Assembly (NCBI GenBank): GCA_017395045.1
Contig: JAFPWG010000001.1
Location: 91,446 to 155,445 of the forward strand
Origin: Bacteroidales bacterium
GTDB lineage: Bacteria > Bacteroidota > Bacteroidia > Bacteroidales > UBA932
Direction: 5' to 3'
Length of the DNA stretch: 64,000 bases
In this document: one piece after another, positions 57,748 to 64,000 of the stretch
Layout: each line of letters starts with the position of its first letter
How positions within the stretch are numbered: the stretch's first letter is position 1
Translations under genes and position numbers: made by a program
Notes under the pieces: model-generated
Database searches by the model: none
What the model saw: the letters and a program-made list of their open reading frames with translations, nothing else
What the model was told of the DNA's origin: nothing

Positions 57748-59037
57748 ATGCGGTGGATTCGGATCATATCGCTGCTACTGCTCCTGTTCCCGTTCTTCTC
57801 CTGTGAACGGGACGGATTCGATATTACCCTGAATCTGGGACCTTACGGGGAAAACGTGGAGACGCGGCGGGTACTCCTGCTCTATGAGGCGGGTTTCAAT
57901 TCCCTGAGCGGGGACATCTCGTCCAACATCGCCACCCTGAAGGAAGGATGGCTTCCGGGGAAAGACCGGAACGACAATGTGGTCCTGGTGCTCTCGCACC
58001 TGCGGAAAGGCGGTTTTATGGTCGATACCTCCCCGGTCATGGTCCGGCTGTCCCGGACACGCGGGATCGTCGTGACCGATACGCTCAAGGTTTGGCCTGC
58101 TGGCACCTCGCTTGCGAACGCGGAGATGGTGAACGAAGTGTTCAACTGGGTCCGCGACGAGTTCCCTGCGGCCGGTTACGGCGCGGTTTTGTCGTCCCAC
58201 GCCACGGGATGGCTTCCGGAGGGCTATTTCAGCAATCCCGAAAAGTATGACAAGAAGGACCGGGGGAAGAATTCCATCATCTGGAGCGCGCCTCAGCGGA
58301 GGACCTTCGGCCAGGAGTATTACAACGCCGGGAAGGACGACGAGGAAATCGAGATTCACGACCTGGCCGCCGCCATCCCTTATCATCTGGATTACATCCT
58401 GTTCGACGCCTGCCTGATGGCCACGGTGGAGGTCGCCTGGCAGTTGAAGGACGTGTGTTCCTACCTGGCCGCTTCCCCTTGTGAGATCCCTGCGGCGGGC
58501 ATGGACTATTCCTGTCTGGTGGAGCCTCTGCTGGGCGGGGAAACACCTGACCTGGAGGGCGTCTGCCGGGCCTATTTTGCCCGTTACGAGAATGACGGCA
58601 CATATGGCGCCACCATCTCCATGATTGACTGCGGTGCCTTGCAGGGACTGGCCGACGTGTGCCGTCCGCTGTTTGAAAGGTATCGCTCCGAAATCCGCAC
58701 CCTGAGCGGCGGCAACGTGCAGGTTTACGACCGCCTGATGGGAAAGAAAGACTATTATGCCTTCTTCGACCTGAAGGACATGCTGCGCGAGGCGGGCGCC
58801 CTGGAGTCCGAACTGGCCGCCGTCCAGGAAGCGCTGGACGCCGTGCTGGTCTATGAGGCGCATACGGCCAAGTTCATCAGCATCCCCCTGAAGCGGTGCT
58901 GCGGCCTGGCCGTTTATCTGCCGGCCCGGCCGGACTATCCGTTCGAACCCTGGCATGGGACCCGGGTGCTGGACAGCCTTTATCATGAAAACGTCGCCTG
59001 GAATCAGGCGACGCGGCTTGTGGAGTTTCCTCTTTAA
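57748..59037 (+). CDS. clostripain-family (C11) cysteine peptidase, lipoprotein
   Basis: 429 residues with lipobox FFSC. The caspase-like fold is indicated by [16 protein letters not shown], the catalytic His151 in LSSHATGW and the catalytic Cys222 in [15 protein letters not shown]11 enzymes cut after Arg or Lys. They are common in gut Bacteroidetes and may be self-activated by internal cleavage. The last four bases overlap the stop of the convergent tdk gene (TTAA). A perfect 9-bp inverted repeat lies in its 3' end (58992-59013). Confidence 0.92.
   Translation: MRWIRIISLLLLLFPFFSCERDGFDITLNLGPYGENVETRRVLLLYEAGFNSLSGDISSNIATLKEGWLPGKDRNDNVVLVLSHLRKGGFMVDTSPVMVRLSRTRGIVVTDTLKVWPAGTSLANAEMVNEVFNWVRDEFPAAGYGAVLSSHATGWLPEGYFSNPEKYDKKDRGKNSIIWSAPQRRTFGQEYYNAGKDDEEIEIHDLAAAIPYHLDYILFDACLMATVEVAWQLKDVCSYLAASPCEIPAAGMDYSCLVEPLLGGETPDLEGVCRAYFARYENDGTYGATISMIDCGALQGLADVCRPLFERYRSEIRTLSGGNVQVYDRLMGKKDYYAFFDLKDMLREAGALESELAAVQEALDAVLVYEAHTAKFISIPLKRCCGLAVYLPARPDYPFEPWHGTRVLDSLYHENVAWNQATRLVEFPL
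58992..59013 (-). terminator. possible tdk terminator inside the 3' end of the C11 gene
   Basis: A perfect 9-bp stem (58992-59000 with 59005-59013) with a 4-base loop, followed on the minus strand by TTTT. It lies about 20 bp downstream of the tdk stop, inside the opposite coding region. Confidence 0.55.
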
Positions 59038-59615
59038 TTCCCTTCCTTGTCTTCCTTGAGGGCCTTGTTGTAGCAGTCGCGGCAAAGGGGCTCGTAGGTG
59101 TCCTTTTCGCCCAGGACCACCAGTTTCCTGCTTTCGGAGAGACGGTGGGAGTGGTTGGCGAGGGAGCCGCAGCGGACGCAGATGGCGTGGACCTTCTGGA
59201 CGTCCTCGGCGATGGCCATCAGACCGGGCATGGGCCCGAAAGGCTTGCCCAGGAAGTCGGTGTCCAGGCCGGCGATGATGACGCGGATGCCGCGGTTCGC
59301 AAGCTCCGTGACCACACCGATGATGGTTTCGTCGAAGAACTGGGCCTCGTCGATGCCCACGACTTCCACGTCGTCGTCGATCTGGAGCATCCGGGAAGGG
59401 GTCTTGATGGGAGTGCAGGAAATGCTGTGGGAGTCGTGCGAGACGACGTCCAGGTCGGAATACCGCTTGTCGATAGTGGGCTTGAAGGTGGCGATCTTCT
59501 GCTTGGCGAACTGGGCCCTTTTCAACCTACGGATAAGCTCCTCGGTCTTGCCGGAGAACATCGAGCCGCATATCACTTCGATGCTGCCCGTTTTTTTTGT
59601 GTTTTCCAAAAACAT
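59034..59615 (-). CDS. tdk: thymidine kinase
   Basis: 193 residues from ATG 59615; an ATG at 59657 lies at or above the likely promoter and is rejected. P-loop [18 protein letters not shown], Walker B-like [24 protein letters not shown], and the zinc-binding cysteines CVRCG and LCRDC are all present. It phosphorylates thymidine for salvage, which complements the nucleobase import operon. It overlaps the C11 gene by 4 bp at its 3' end. Confidence 0.97.
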   Translation of the reverse strand: MFLENTKKTGSIEVICGSMFSGKTEELIRRLKRAQFAKQKIATFKPTIDKRYSDLDVVSHDSHSISCTPIKTPSRMLQIDDDVEVVGIDEAQFFDETIIGVVTELANRGIRVIIAGLDTDFLGKPFGPMPGLMAIAEDVQKVHAICVRCGSLANHSHRLSESRKLVVLGEKDTYEPLCRDCYNKALKEDKEGN

Positions 59616-59628
59616 TTCCTTAACTTTG
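59596..59628 (+). promoter_or_regulatory. promoter of the 59660 gene
   Basis: TTTG (59596-59599), 21 bp, TAACTTTG (59621-59628). It lies partly within the 5' coding end of tdk on the other strand. Confidence 0.65.
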
Positions 59629-59644
59629 TTGGTGTTGACTTTTG

Positions 59645-59652
59645 CAAAGATA
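59645..59652 (-). promoter_or_regulatory. probable -7 element for tdk
   Basis: TATCTTTG on the minus strand, 29 bp before the tdk ATG. No clear TTTG box at the expected distance. Confidence 0.55.
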
Positions 59653-59659
59653 GTCATTT

Positions 59660-60289
59660 ATGGAGAAAAAAAGTACAGAAATCCTGAGAGAAATCGAAGC
59701 GGCGCTCGCTTCGCTGAAGGAGCGGGTCCAGGCCCTGGAAGCGCAGGTGGAAGCATACCGTCAGGCCACGGCCGGAGAGACGGAGGTGGACTTTGACCTG
59801 GAGATCGGCGTGGACGAATTGCCGGATGGACCGGCGGTGCCCGTGGAGGATATTCCCGCGGTTTCCGAGGACCTGCCTGTGGAGGAAGAGCCCGTGGAAA
59901 TGGTGGTGGAGGACCTTCCGGAACCCGTCGTGGCGCCGGAACCGGTTCCTGAACCGGCCCCTGCACCCGCTCCCGTACTTGTGCCGGAACTGCAGGCTCC
60001 CGCCGCGACTCCCAAAGTGGATACGGAACGGATGGCGTGGCGGCTGGACAAGCCCGGCGTGGCGGTCAAGAACATCCGCAGCGGCATCTCCCTGTACGAC
60101 CGGGCCCTGTTCATCGGCACCCTCTTCAAGGAGGATTACGCCCTGTACGACAAGACTATCGGCAACCTGAACGCGCTCTCCTCGCTGGATGAGGCGGTGG
60201 ACTATCTGGTGGAAGCCTTCCCGGACTGGAACCTCAAGTCCGACATCGTCTATAACTTCATGATGGCCATCCGCAAGAAACTGGGCTGA
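59660..60289 (+). CDS. conserved hypothetical protein with coiled coil and acidic Pro-rich linker
   Basis: 209 residues, no signal peptide. Residues about 1-37 predict a coiled coil (ILREIEAALASLKERVQALEAQ). Residues about 45-125 are rich in Glu, Pro and Val (EEPVEMVVEDLPEPV, PEPAPAPAPV) and are probably disordered. The last 80 residues form a compact conserved-looking domain: KNIRSGISLYDRALFIGTLF, ending FMMAIRKKLG. I do not recognise a named function. Its stop overlaps the rsmI start by one base (TGATG). The design suggests a tethered partner of another protein. Confidence 0.75.
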   Translation: MEKKSTEILREIEAALASLKERVQALEAQVEAYRQATAGETEVDFDLEIGVDELPDGPAVPVEDIPAVSEDLPVEEEPVEMVVEDLPEPVVAPEPVPEPAPAPAPVLVPELQAPAATPKVDTERMAWRLDKPGVAVKNIRSGISLYDRALFIGTLFKEDYALYDKTIGNLNALSSLDEAVDYLVEAFPDWNLKSDIVYNFMMAIRKKLG

Positions 60290-61026
60290 TGGCGGGACGG
60301 CTGTACATTGTCCCGACGCCGGTCGGGAATCTCGACGACATGACCTTCCGGGCCGTCCAGGTCCTGAAGGAGGCCGACCTGATCCTGGCGGAGGATACGC
60401 GGACGAGTTCCGTCCTCCTGCATCATTTCGACATCCACGGCAGGCTGCAGTCTCACCACAAGTTCAACGAACACCAGACGGTGGACCTTGTGAAAGAGCG
60501 CATCCTGGCCGGGCTGAACGTCGCCCTTGTCAGCGATGCCGGCACGCCCGGCATTTCCGATCCGGGCTTCCTGCTCGCCCGTACCTGTGCAGAGGAGGGG
60601 ATTGAAGTCCAGACGCTTCCGGGCGCAACGGCCTGCATTCCCGCCATTGTGTCGTCCGGTCTGCCCTGCGACCGGTTCTGCTTCGAGGGATTCCTCCCGC
60701 AGAAAAAGGGGCGGCAGACTCTGTTGACCTCGCTGGAAACGGAAACCCGCACGATGGTCTTCTACGAGTCGCCTTACCGGCTCGTAAAGACCCTGGAACA
60801 GTTTGCAGAGCATTTCGGGGCGGAACGGCGGTGCTCCGTCGCCCGCGAGATTTCCAAATTGCATGAGGAGCACCGTCGCGGAACCCTGGGCGAAGTGGCC
60901 GCCTGGTTCCGGGAACACGAGCCGAAAGGCGAAATCGTCATTGTCGTGGCCGGCGCGGAGCCGGTGAAACCTGTCAAAAAGAAGCGGTATGGAAGAGGGG
61001 AAGAGACAGAAGACCCTGAAGCATAG
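60289..61026 (+). CDS. rsmI: 16S rRNA (cytidine1402-2'-O)-methyltransferase
   Basis: 245 residues. Motifs: LYIVPTPVGNLDDMTFRAVQVLKEADLILAEDTRTS, VSDAGTPGISDPGF, LPGATACIPAIVSSGLP and FEGFLPQKKGRQ, all typical of RsmI, a tetrapyrrole-methylase-fold enzyme. It modifies the ribosomal P-site region. It overlaps the preceding gene by one base and the following HhH gene by 38 bp. Confidence 0.96.
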   Translation: MAGRLYIVPTPVGNLDDMTFRAVQVLKEADLILAEDTRTSSVLLHHFDIHGRLQSHHKFNEHQTVDLVKERILAGLNVALVSDAGTPGISDPGFLLARTCAEEGIEVQTLPGATACIPAIVSSGLPCDRFCFEGFLPQKKGRQTLLTSLETETRTMVFYESPYRLVKTLEQFAEHFGAERRCSVAREISKLHEEHRRGTLGEVAAWFREHEPKGEIVIVVAGAEPVKPVKKKRYGRGEETEDPEA

Positions 61027-61891
61027 CTTCACCACGGGCGCGGTCGCGCTCATTTTCCTGATCATCGGTTACCAGGTCGCCCTGTTCCTGCACAAGGCGG
61101 CGGTTTCCCGCGTGGTGGCGGACCGGGACCGGCCCGATACCGTATTTGTGGTGGACCGGACGCTGGCGGAAGAAGTGCTCCGGGGAACCGCCCCGGACAG
61201 CGTTTCCGGGAGGGTGGTGGTGCGGAGGTCTTCCTCCCATGCCCCGGAAGCGGTCCGCCTGCGGGAAAAAGCCGCGGGACGCCGGGTGGAGACGTTCCGG
61301 TTCAATCCCAATACCGTCTCTGCCGGGGACCTCGTCCGCTTGGGCTTTTCGGAAAAACAGGCGCAGTCCATCCTGAACTACCGGGCCCACGGCGGCCGGT
61401 TCCACAGGCCTTCGGATTTCGCAAAGTCCTATGTCGTGGCCGATTCCGTCTTCGAACGGCTGGAACCGTACATCGACATTCCCCGCATCGACATCAACCG
61501 GGCAGACAGTACCGCTTTTGAGACCCTGCCGGGGATCGGCCCATACTTCGCATCGAAAATGGTTTCCTACCGCTCGGCTCTGGGCGGCTATTCCTATCCG
61601 GAGCAGCTGATGGATATCTACCATTTCGACCAGGAGAGGTTCGACGGACTCAAGGACCTGATATCCTGTTCCCGACCGGCCCCGTATCCCATCTGGACGC
61701 TCCCGGAGGCCGACCTGGCCCGTCATCCGTACCTATCCAGGGCCGAAGCCCACAGCATTGTCCTGTACCGCACGCACCAGCCCGTGACCGAATGGAACCT
61801 GGAGGGGATCCGCCGGGCGGGAATCCTGTCGGAGGACCATCTCCGCCGGCTTTCCCGCTGTATCCTGGCGGGTCCCGATTCAACGGATTGA
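60989..61891 (+). CDS. ComEA-like helix-hairpin-helix protein with one membrane anchor
   Basis: 300 residues. An N-terminal membrane segment (about 17-37, AVALIFLIIGYQVALFL) is followed by a charged linker and repeated helix-hairpin-helix modules: NPNTVSAGDLVRLGFSEKQAQSILNYRAHGG, DINRADSTAFETLPGIGPYFASKMVSYRSALGG, and a third, more divergent one near the C-terminus. Such modules bind DNA without sequence preference. In some bacteria ComEA takes part in DNA uptake, but no other competence genes are seen here. The ATG at 60989 lies inside rsmI; a later start is possible. Confidence 0.85.
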   Translation: MEEGKRQKTLKHSFTTGAVALIFLIIGYQVALFLHKAAVSRVVADRDRPDTVFVVDRTLAEEVLRGTAPDSVSGRVVVRRSSSHAPEAVRLREKAAGRRVETFRFNPNTVSAGDLVRLGFSEKQAQSILNYRAHGGRFHRPSDFAKSYVVADSVFERLEPYIDIPRIDINRADSTAFETLPGIGPYFASKMVSYRSALGGYSYPEQLMDIYHFDQERFDGLKDLISCSRPAPYPIWTLPEADLARHPYLSRAEAHSIVLYRTHQPVTEWNLEGIRRAGILSEDHLRRLSRCILAGPDSTD

Positions 61892-61900
61892 TTTTCTGCT

Positions 61901-61908
61901 TATCTTTG
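61901..61908 (+). promoter_or_regulatory. probable -7 element giving a leaderless DUF486 transcript
   Basis: TATCTTTG ends 4 bp before the ATG at 61913, so transcription should begin at or very near the start codon. No good TTTG box is found upstream at 19-21 bp. Confidence 0.5.
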
Positions 61909-61912
61909 CAGC

Positions 61913-62281
61913 ATGAAAGGTTTTTGGACAATCTTGATGCTGGTGTGCTCGAACATCTTCATGACTTTCGCGTGGTACGGGCACCTGAAACTCAGTGAGA
62001 TGAAAATCTCCACGGGATGGCCGCTCATCGCGGTGATCCTCTTTTCCTGGGGAATCGCCTTTTTCGAATACTGCCTGACCGTTCCGGCGAACCGGATCGG
62101 TTTCCTGGGCAACGGCGGCCCTTTCAACCTGATGCAGCTCAAAGTCATCCAGGAGGTGATATCCCTGACGGTATTTACGCTCATCGTGATGTTCGTGTTC
62201 AAAGGCCAGGCCCTCCACTGGAACCACGTGGCCGCTTTCGCCTGCCTGGTGCTGGCGGTCTTTTTCGCATTCCTGAAATAA
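61913..62281 (+). CDS. DUF486 (DMT-superfamily-like) membrane protein
   Basis: 122 residues with four predicted membrane segments. The start (MKGFWTILMLVCSNIFMTFAWYGHLKL) and the middle (FFEYCLTVPANRIGF, FNLMQLKVIQEVISLTVF) match the DUF486 family. Members are small transporters of unknown substrate related to drug/metabolite exporters. The gene has its own -7 box and probably a leaderless mRNA. Confidence 0.92.
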   Translation: MKGFWTILMLVCSNIFMTFAWYGHLKLSEMKISTGWPLIAVILFSWGIAFFEYCLTVPANRIGFLGNGGPFNLMQLKVIQEVISLTVFTLIVMFVFKGQALHWNHVAAFACLVLAVFFAFLK

Positions 62282-62292
62282 TCTTTTTCGCC

Positions 62293-62877
62293 ATGGACAG
62301 AATCCTTCGACCCGTTTTCGTGGCCCTGTCGCTTCTCCTTTGCACGGAGTCCTTTGCCCAGTATGTCCCCGAGTGGCATCAGGGGGACTTGAATCGGAAA
62401 GGAACCCGCATTGCAGTCCTGGACGAGAAACTGGATCGGGAAACCACGCTCCTGCTGGTGGAGAGCGTGGGTGGCCCTGAGATGCTGGCCAACTGGCAGA
62501 AGTATGCCAAGGAGCGCGGCTGGGGTATCGGCCTCACCTCCGGTGGCTATACGCTGGCTGTCGCCGGATTCTGCTACGGTGGAGTGTATATGCTGGCCGG
62601 TGTCGTCGGAACGATCTTCGCGGCCATCGGCGGACAAGAGGCCGTGGACAAGCTCTGGGCCGACATGGGTCCCCGGGTCACGATCGGTGCCTCCGCCATG
62701 CTCGCCGGCCTGGTCGTGGGTACTACGGGCGTCGTCCTCTTGAGTCGCGGCAACCGCAAGCTCAAGGGAATCGTCTCCGACTGCAACGCCGCCGGCCTTC
62801 CGTCCGTCGAAGCGCAGGATGTTTCCCTGACCTTCGGACCCACCCCCTCCGGCGTGGGCCTCGCTTTCCATTTCTGA
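62293..62877 (+). CDS. hypothetical exported membrane protein
   Basis: 194 residues from ATG 62293, chosen because it gives a signal peptide (ending SFAQ); the open frame farther upstream overlaps DUF486. Two Gly-rich hydrophobic segments follow (about 85-115 and 135-155), with LNRKGTRIAVLDEKLD before them. The C-terminus ends VGLAFHF. No named domain is recognised. It is 11 bp after the DUF486 gene and probably co-transcribed. A small number of similar proteins is known in Bacteroidetes as hypothetical proteins, to my recollection. Confidence 0.7.
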   Translation: MDRILRPVFVALSLLLCTESFAQYVPEWHQGDLNRKGTRIAVLDEKLDRETTLLLVESVGGPEMLANWQKYAKERGWGIGLTSGGYTLAVAGFCYGGVYMLAGVVGTIFAAIGGQEAVDKLWADMGPRVTIGASAMLAGLVVGTTGVVLLSRGNRKLKGIVSDCNAAGLPSVEAQDVSLTFGPTPSGVGLAFHF

Positions 62878-62884
62878 CAAAAAA

Positions 62885-62906
62885 GACGGCCCTTGGAAGG
62901 ACCGTC
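62885..62906 (-). terminator. recA terminator
   Basis: Stem GACGG/CCGTC and CCTT/AAGG with a small internal loop, followed on the minus strand by six T. A second hairpin (62924-62942) lies between it and the recA stop but lacks a T run. Confidence 0.75.
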
Positions 62907-62960
62907 CGACAGGTTGATTGCTCCTCCCCGTCAGTAGGGGAGACGTTTACTGTCCATGGT

Positions 62961-63995
62961 TTAGTCTTCGACGTTCTTCATGGCGGCACGGATGCGGGCC
63001 TCGATCTCGTCGGCCAGTTCCGGGTTGTCCACCATCACCTTCTTGGCCCCTTCGCGACCCTGGGCGAGCTTGGAGTCGTTGTAGCTGAACCAGGAGCCGG
63101 ATTTCTGGAGGATGCCCAGTTCCACACCCAGGTCCACCAGTTCGCTGGAGCGGGAGATGCCTTCGCCGAAGACGATGTCGAATTCGGCCTTCTTGAACGG
63201 CGGGGCCATCTTGTTCTTGACGACCTTCACCTTCACGTGGTTGCCGAGGGCTTCCTCGCCGTCCTTGATCTGGGTGGTGCGGCGGATGTCCAGCCGCACG
63301 GAGGCGTAAAACTTGAGGGCGTTGCCGCCGGTAGTGGTTTCGGGGTTGCCGAACATGATGCCGATCTTCTCGCGGAGCTGGTTGATGAAGATGCAGCAGG
63401 TGTTCGTCTTGCTGATGTTCGCGGTGAGCTTGCGGAGGGCCTGGGACATCAGGCGGGCCTGGAGGCCGACCTTGTTCTCGCCCATTTCGCCCTCGATTTC
63501 GGCCTTCGGGGTGAGGGCCGCGACGGAGTCGATCACGACGATGTCGATGGCGCCGCTCCGGATGAGGTTGTCCGCGATCTCGAGCGCCTGCTCACCGTTG
63601 TCGGGCTGCGAGATCAAGAGGGTTTCGAGGTCCACGCCCAGGGCCTTCGCATAGGTCCTGTCGAAAGCGTGTTCCGCGTCGATGATGGCTGCGATGCCGC
63701 CGGCTTTCTGCGCCTCGGCGATCGCGTGGATGGCGAGGGTGGTCTTACCGCTGGATTCGGGGCCGTAGATCTCGATGATCCTTCCTTTCGGATAGCCGCC
63801 GATCCCGAGGGCGTGGTCCAGGGCGATGGATCCGCTCGGAATGACCTGCGCCGCATCCCATTCTGGCTGATCTCCCAACTTCATGATGGTACCTTTCCCG
63901 TAATCCTTCTCGATCTTGTCGATCGTCGCCTGCAATGCCTTCAGTTTGGCGGCATTGACTTCCGCACCGGTCTTTTCTTCTACTGCTTTAGCCAT
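62961..63995 (-). CDS. recA: recombinase RecA
   Basis: 344 residues, complete: the ATG is at 63993-63995, 5 bp from the window edge. Walker [52 protein letters not shown] and [20 protein letters not shown] are all typical. It carries out strand exchange in recombination and repair and triggers SOS cleavage. Any promoter lies outside the window. The terminator follows its stop. Confidence 0.99.
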   Translation of the reverse strand: MAKAVEEKTGAEVNAAKLKALQATIDKIEKDYGKGTIMKLGDQPEWDAAQVIPSGSIALDHALGIGGYPKGRIIEIYGPESSGKTTLAIHAIAEAQKAGGIAAIIDAEHAFDRTYAKALGVDLETLLISQPDNGEQALEIADNLIRSGAIDIVVIDSVAALTPKAEIEGEMGENKVGLQARLMSQALRKLTANISKTNTCCIFINQLREKIGIMFGNPETTTGGNALKFYASVRLDIRRTTQIKDGEEALGNHVKVKVVKNKMAPPFKKAEFDIVFGEGISRSSELVDLGVELGILQKSGSWFSYNDSKLAQGREGAKKVMVDNPELADEIEARIRAAMKNVED

Positions 63996-64000
63996 AATGT

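Noticed and set aside
62924-62942. CTCCCC/GGGGAG hairpin next to recA as a terminator
   Set aside because: There is no T run on either side; the hairpin at 62885-62906 fits better.

Overview
The window looks like a chromosomal segment of a high-GC member of the Bacteroidales, of the gut or rumen Alistipes/Cryptobacteroides type. The evidence is paired SusC/SusD genes, many lipoproteins with the Bacteroidetes-type signal, BACON domains, promoters of the Bacteroidetes form (TTTG, about 20 bp, TAnnTTTG), an H1-like Hc1 protein and a DUF5020/Tsx-like porin. The exact genus is a guess. I saw no tRNA or rRNA gene, insertion sequence, prophage or CRISPR array.

Region 1 (1-26301) is a polysaccharide utilization locus (PUL) for beta-mannan or a mannan-containing hemicellulose. 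In order it holds the 3' end of a GPH-type sugar symporter, an AraC-type regulator, a strong promoter with a probable AraC operator, then a head-to-tail operon. The operon encodes a surface lipoprotein, a GH26 endo-mannanase, SusC/SusD pair 1, SusC/SusD pair 2, a DUF5060 plus GH5-like enzyme, a GH30 enzyme, a CE1-type esterase, a large lipoprotein, a GH130 mannosyl-glucose phosphorylase, a GH2 beta-mannosidase-like enzyme and an SGNH/SASA-type acetylesterase. The inferred flow is surface cleavage by GH26, uptake by SusCD, periplasmic deacetylation and trimming, import by the symporter, and cytoplasmic phosphorolysis. The cellobiose/mannobiose 2-epimerase that completes this route lies at 34229-35404 with its own promoter.

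Region 2 (26397-29837, minus strand) is a nucleobase salvage operon: UraA-type uracil permease, Tsx-like outer-membrane channel and AzgA-type purine permease. Region 3 (30068-34176, plus strand) is an arginine-degradation operon: arginine-deiminase-like enzyme, ornithine aminotransferase, carbamate kinase and ornithine carbamoyltransferase.

Region 4 (35458-63995) is mostly housekeeping: rpmH; polA, a sigma factor and rsmG as a tightly overlapping unit; a BACON/DUF4595 lipoprotein; a long minus-strand operon tyrS, rbfA, LolC/E-like permease, C1 aminopeptidase, FecCD permease, ABC ATPase, SDR; asnA; tpiA; an M6 metalloprotease with a small lipoprotein; an Hc1-like gene; rplY-pth; an M49 peptidase followed by a Xer recombinase; a clostripain-like peptidase; tdk; rsmI with two neighbours; a DUF486 membrane protein; and recA at the right edge.

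No unmistakably new system is visible. The points most worth a second look are a repeated surface-protein module in the PUL, the 21-bp-spaced direct repeat at the PUL promoter, a DNA polymerase I whose proofreading site looks degenerate, back-to-back and leaderless promoters, and a possible small RNA at 53060-53180.
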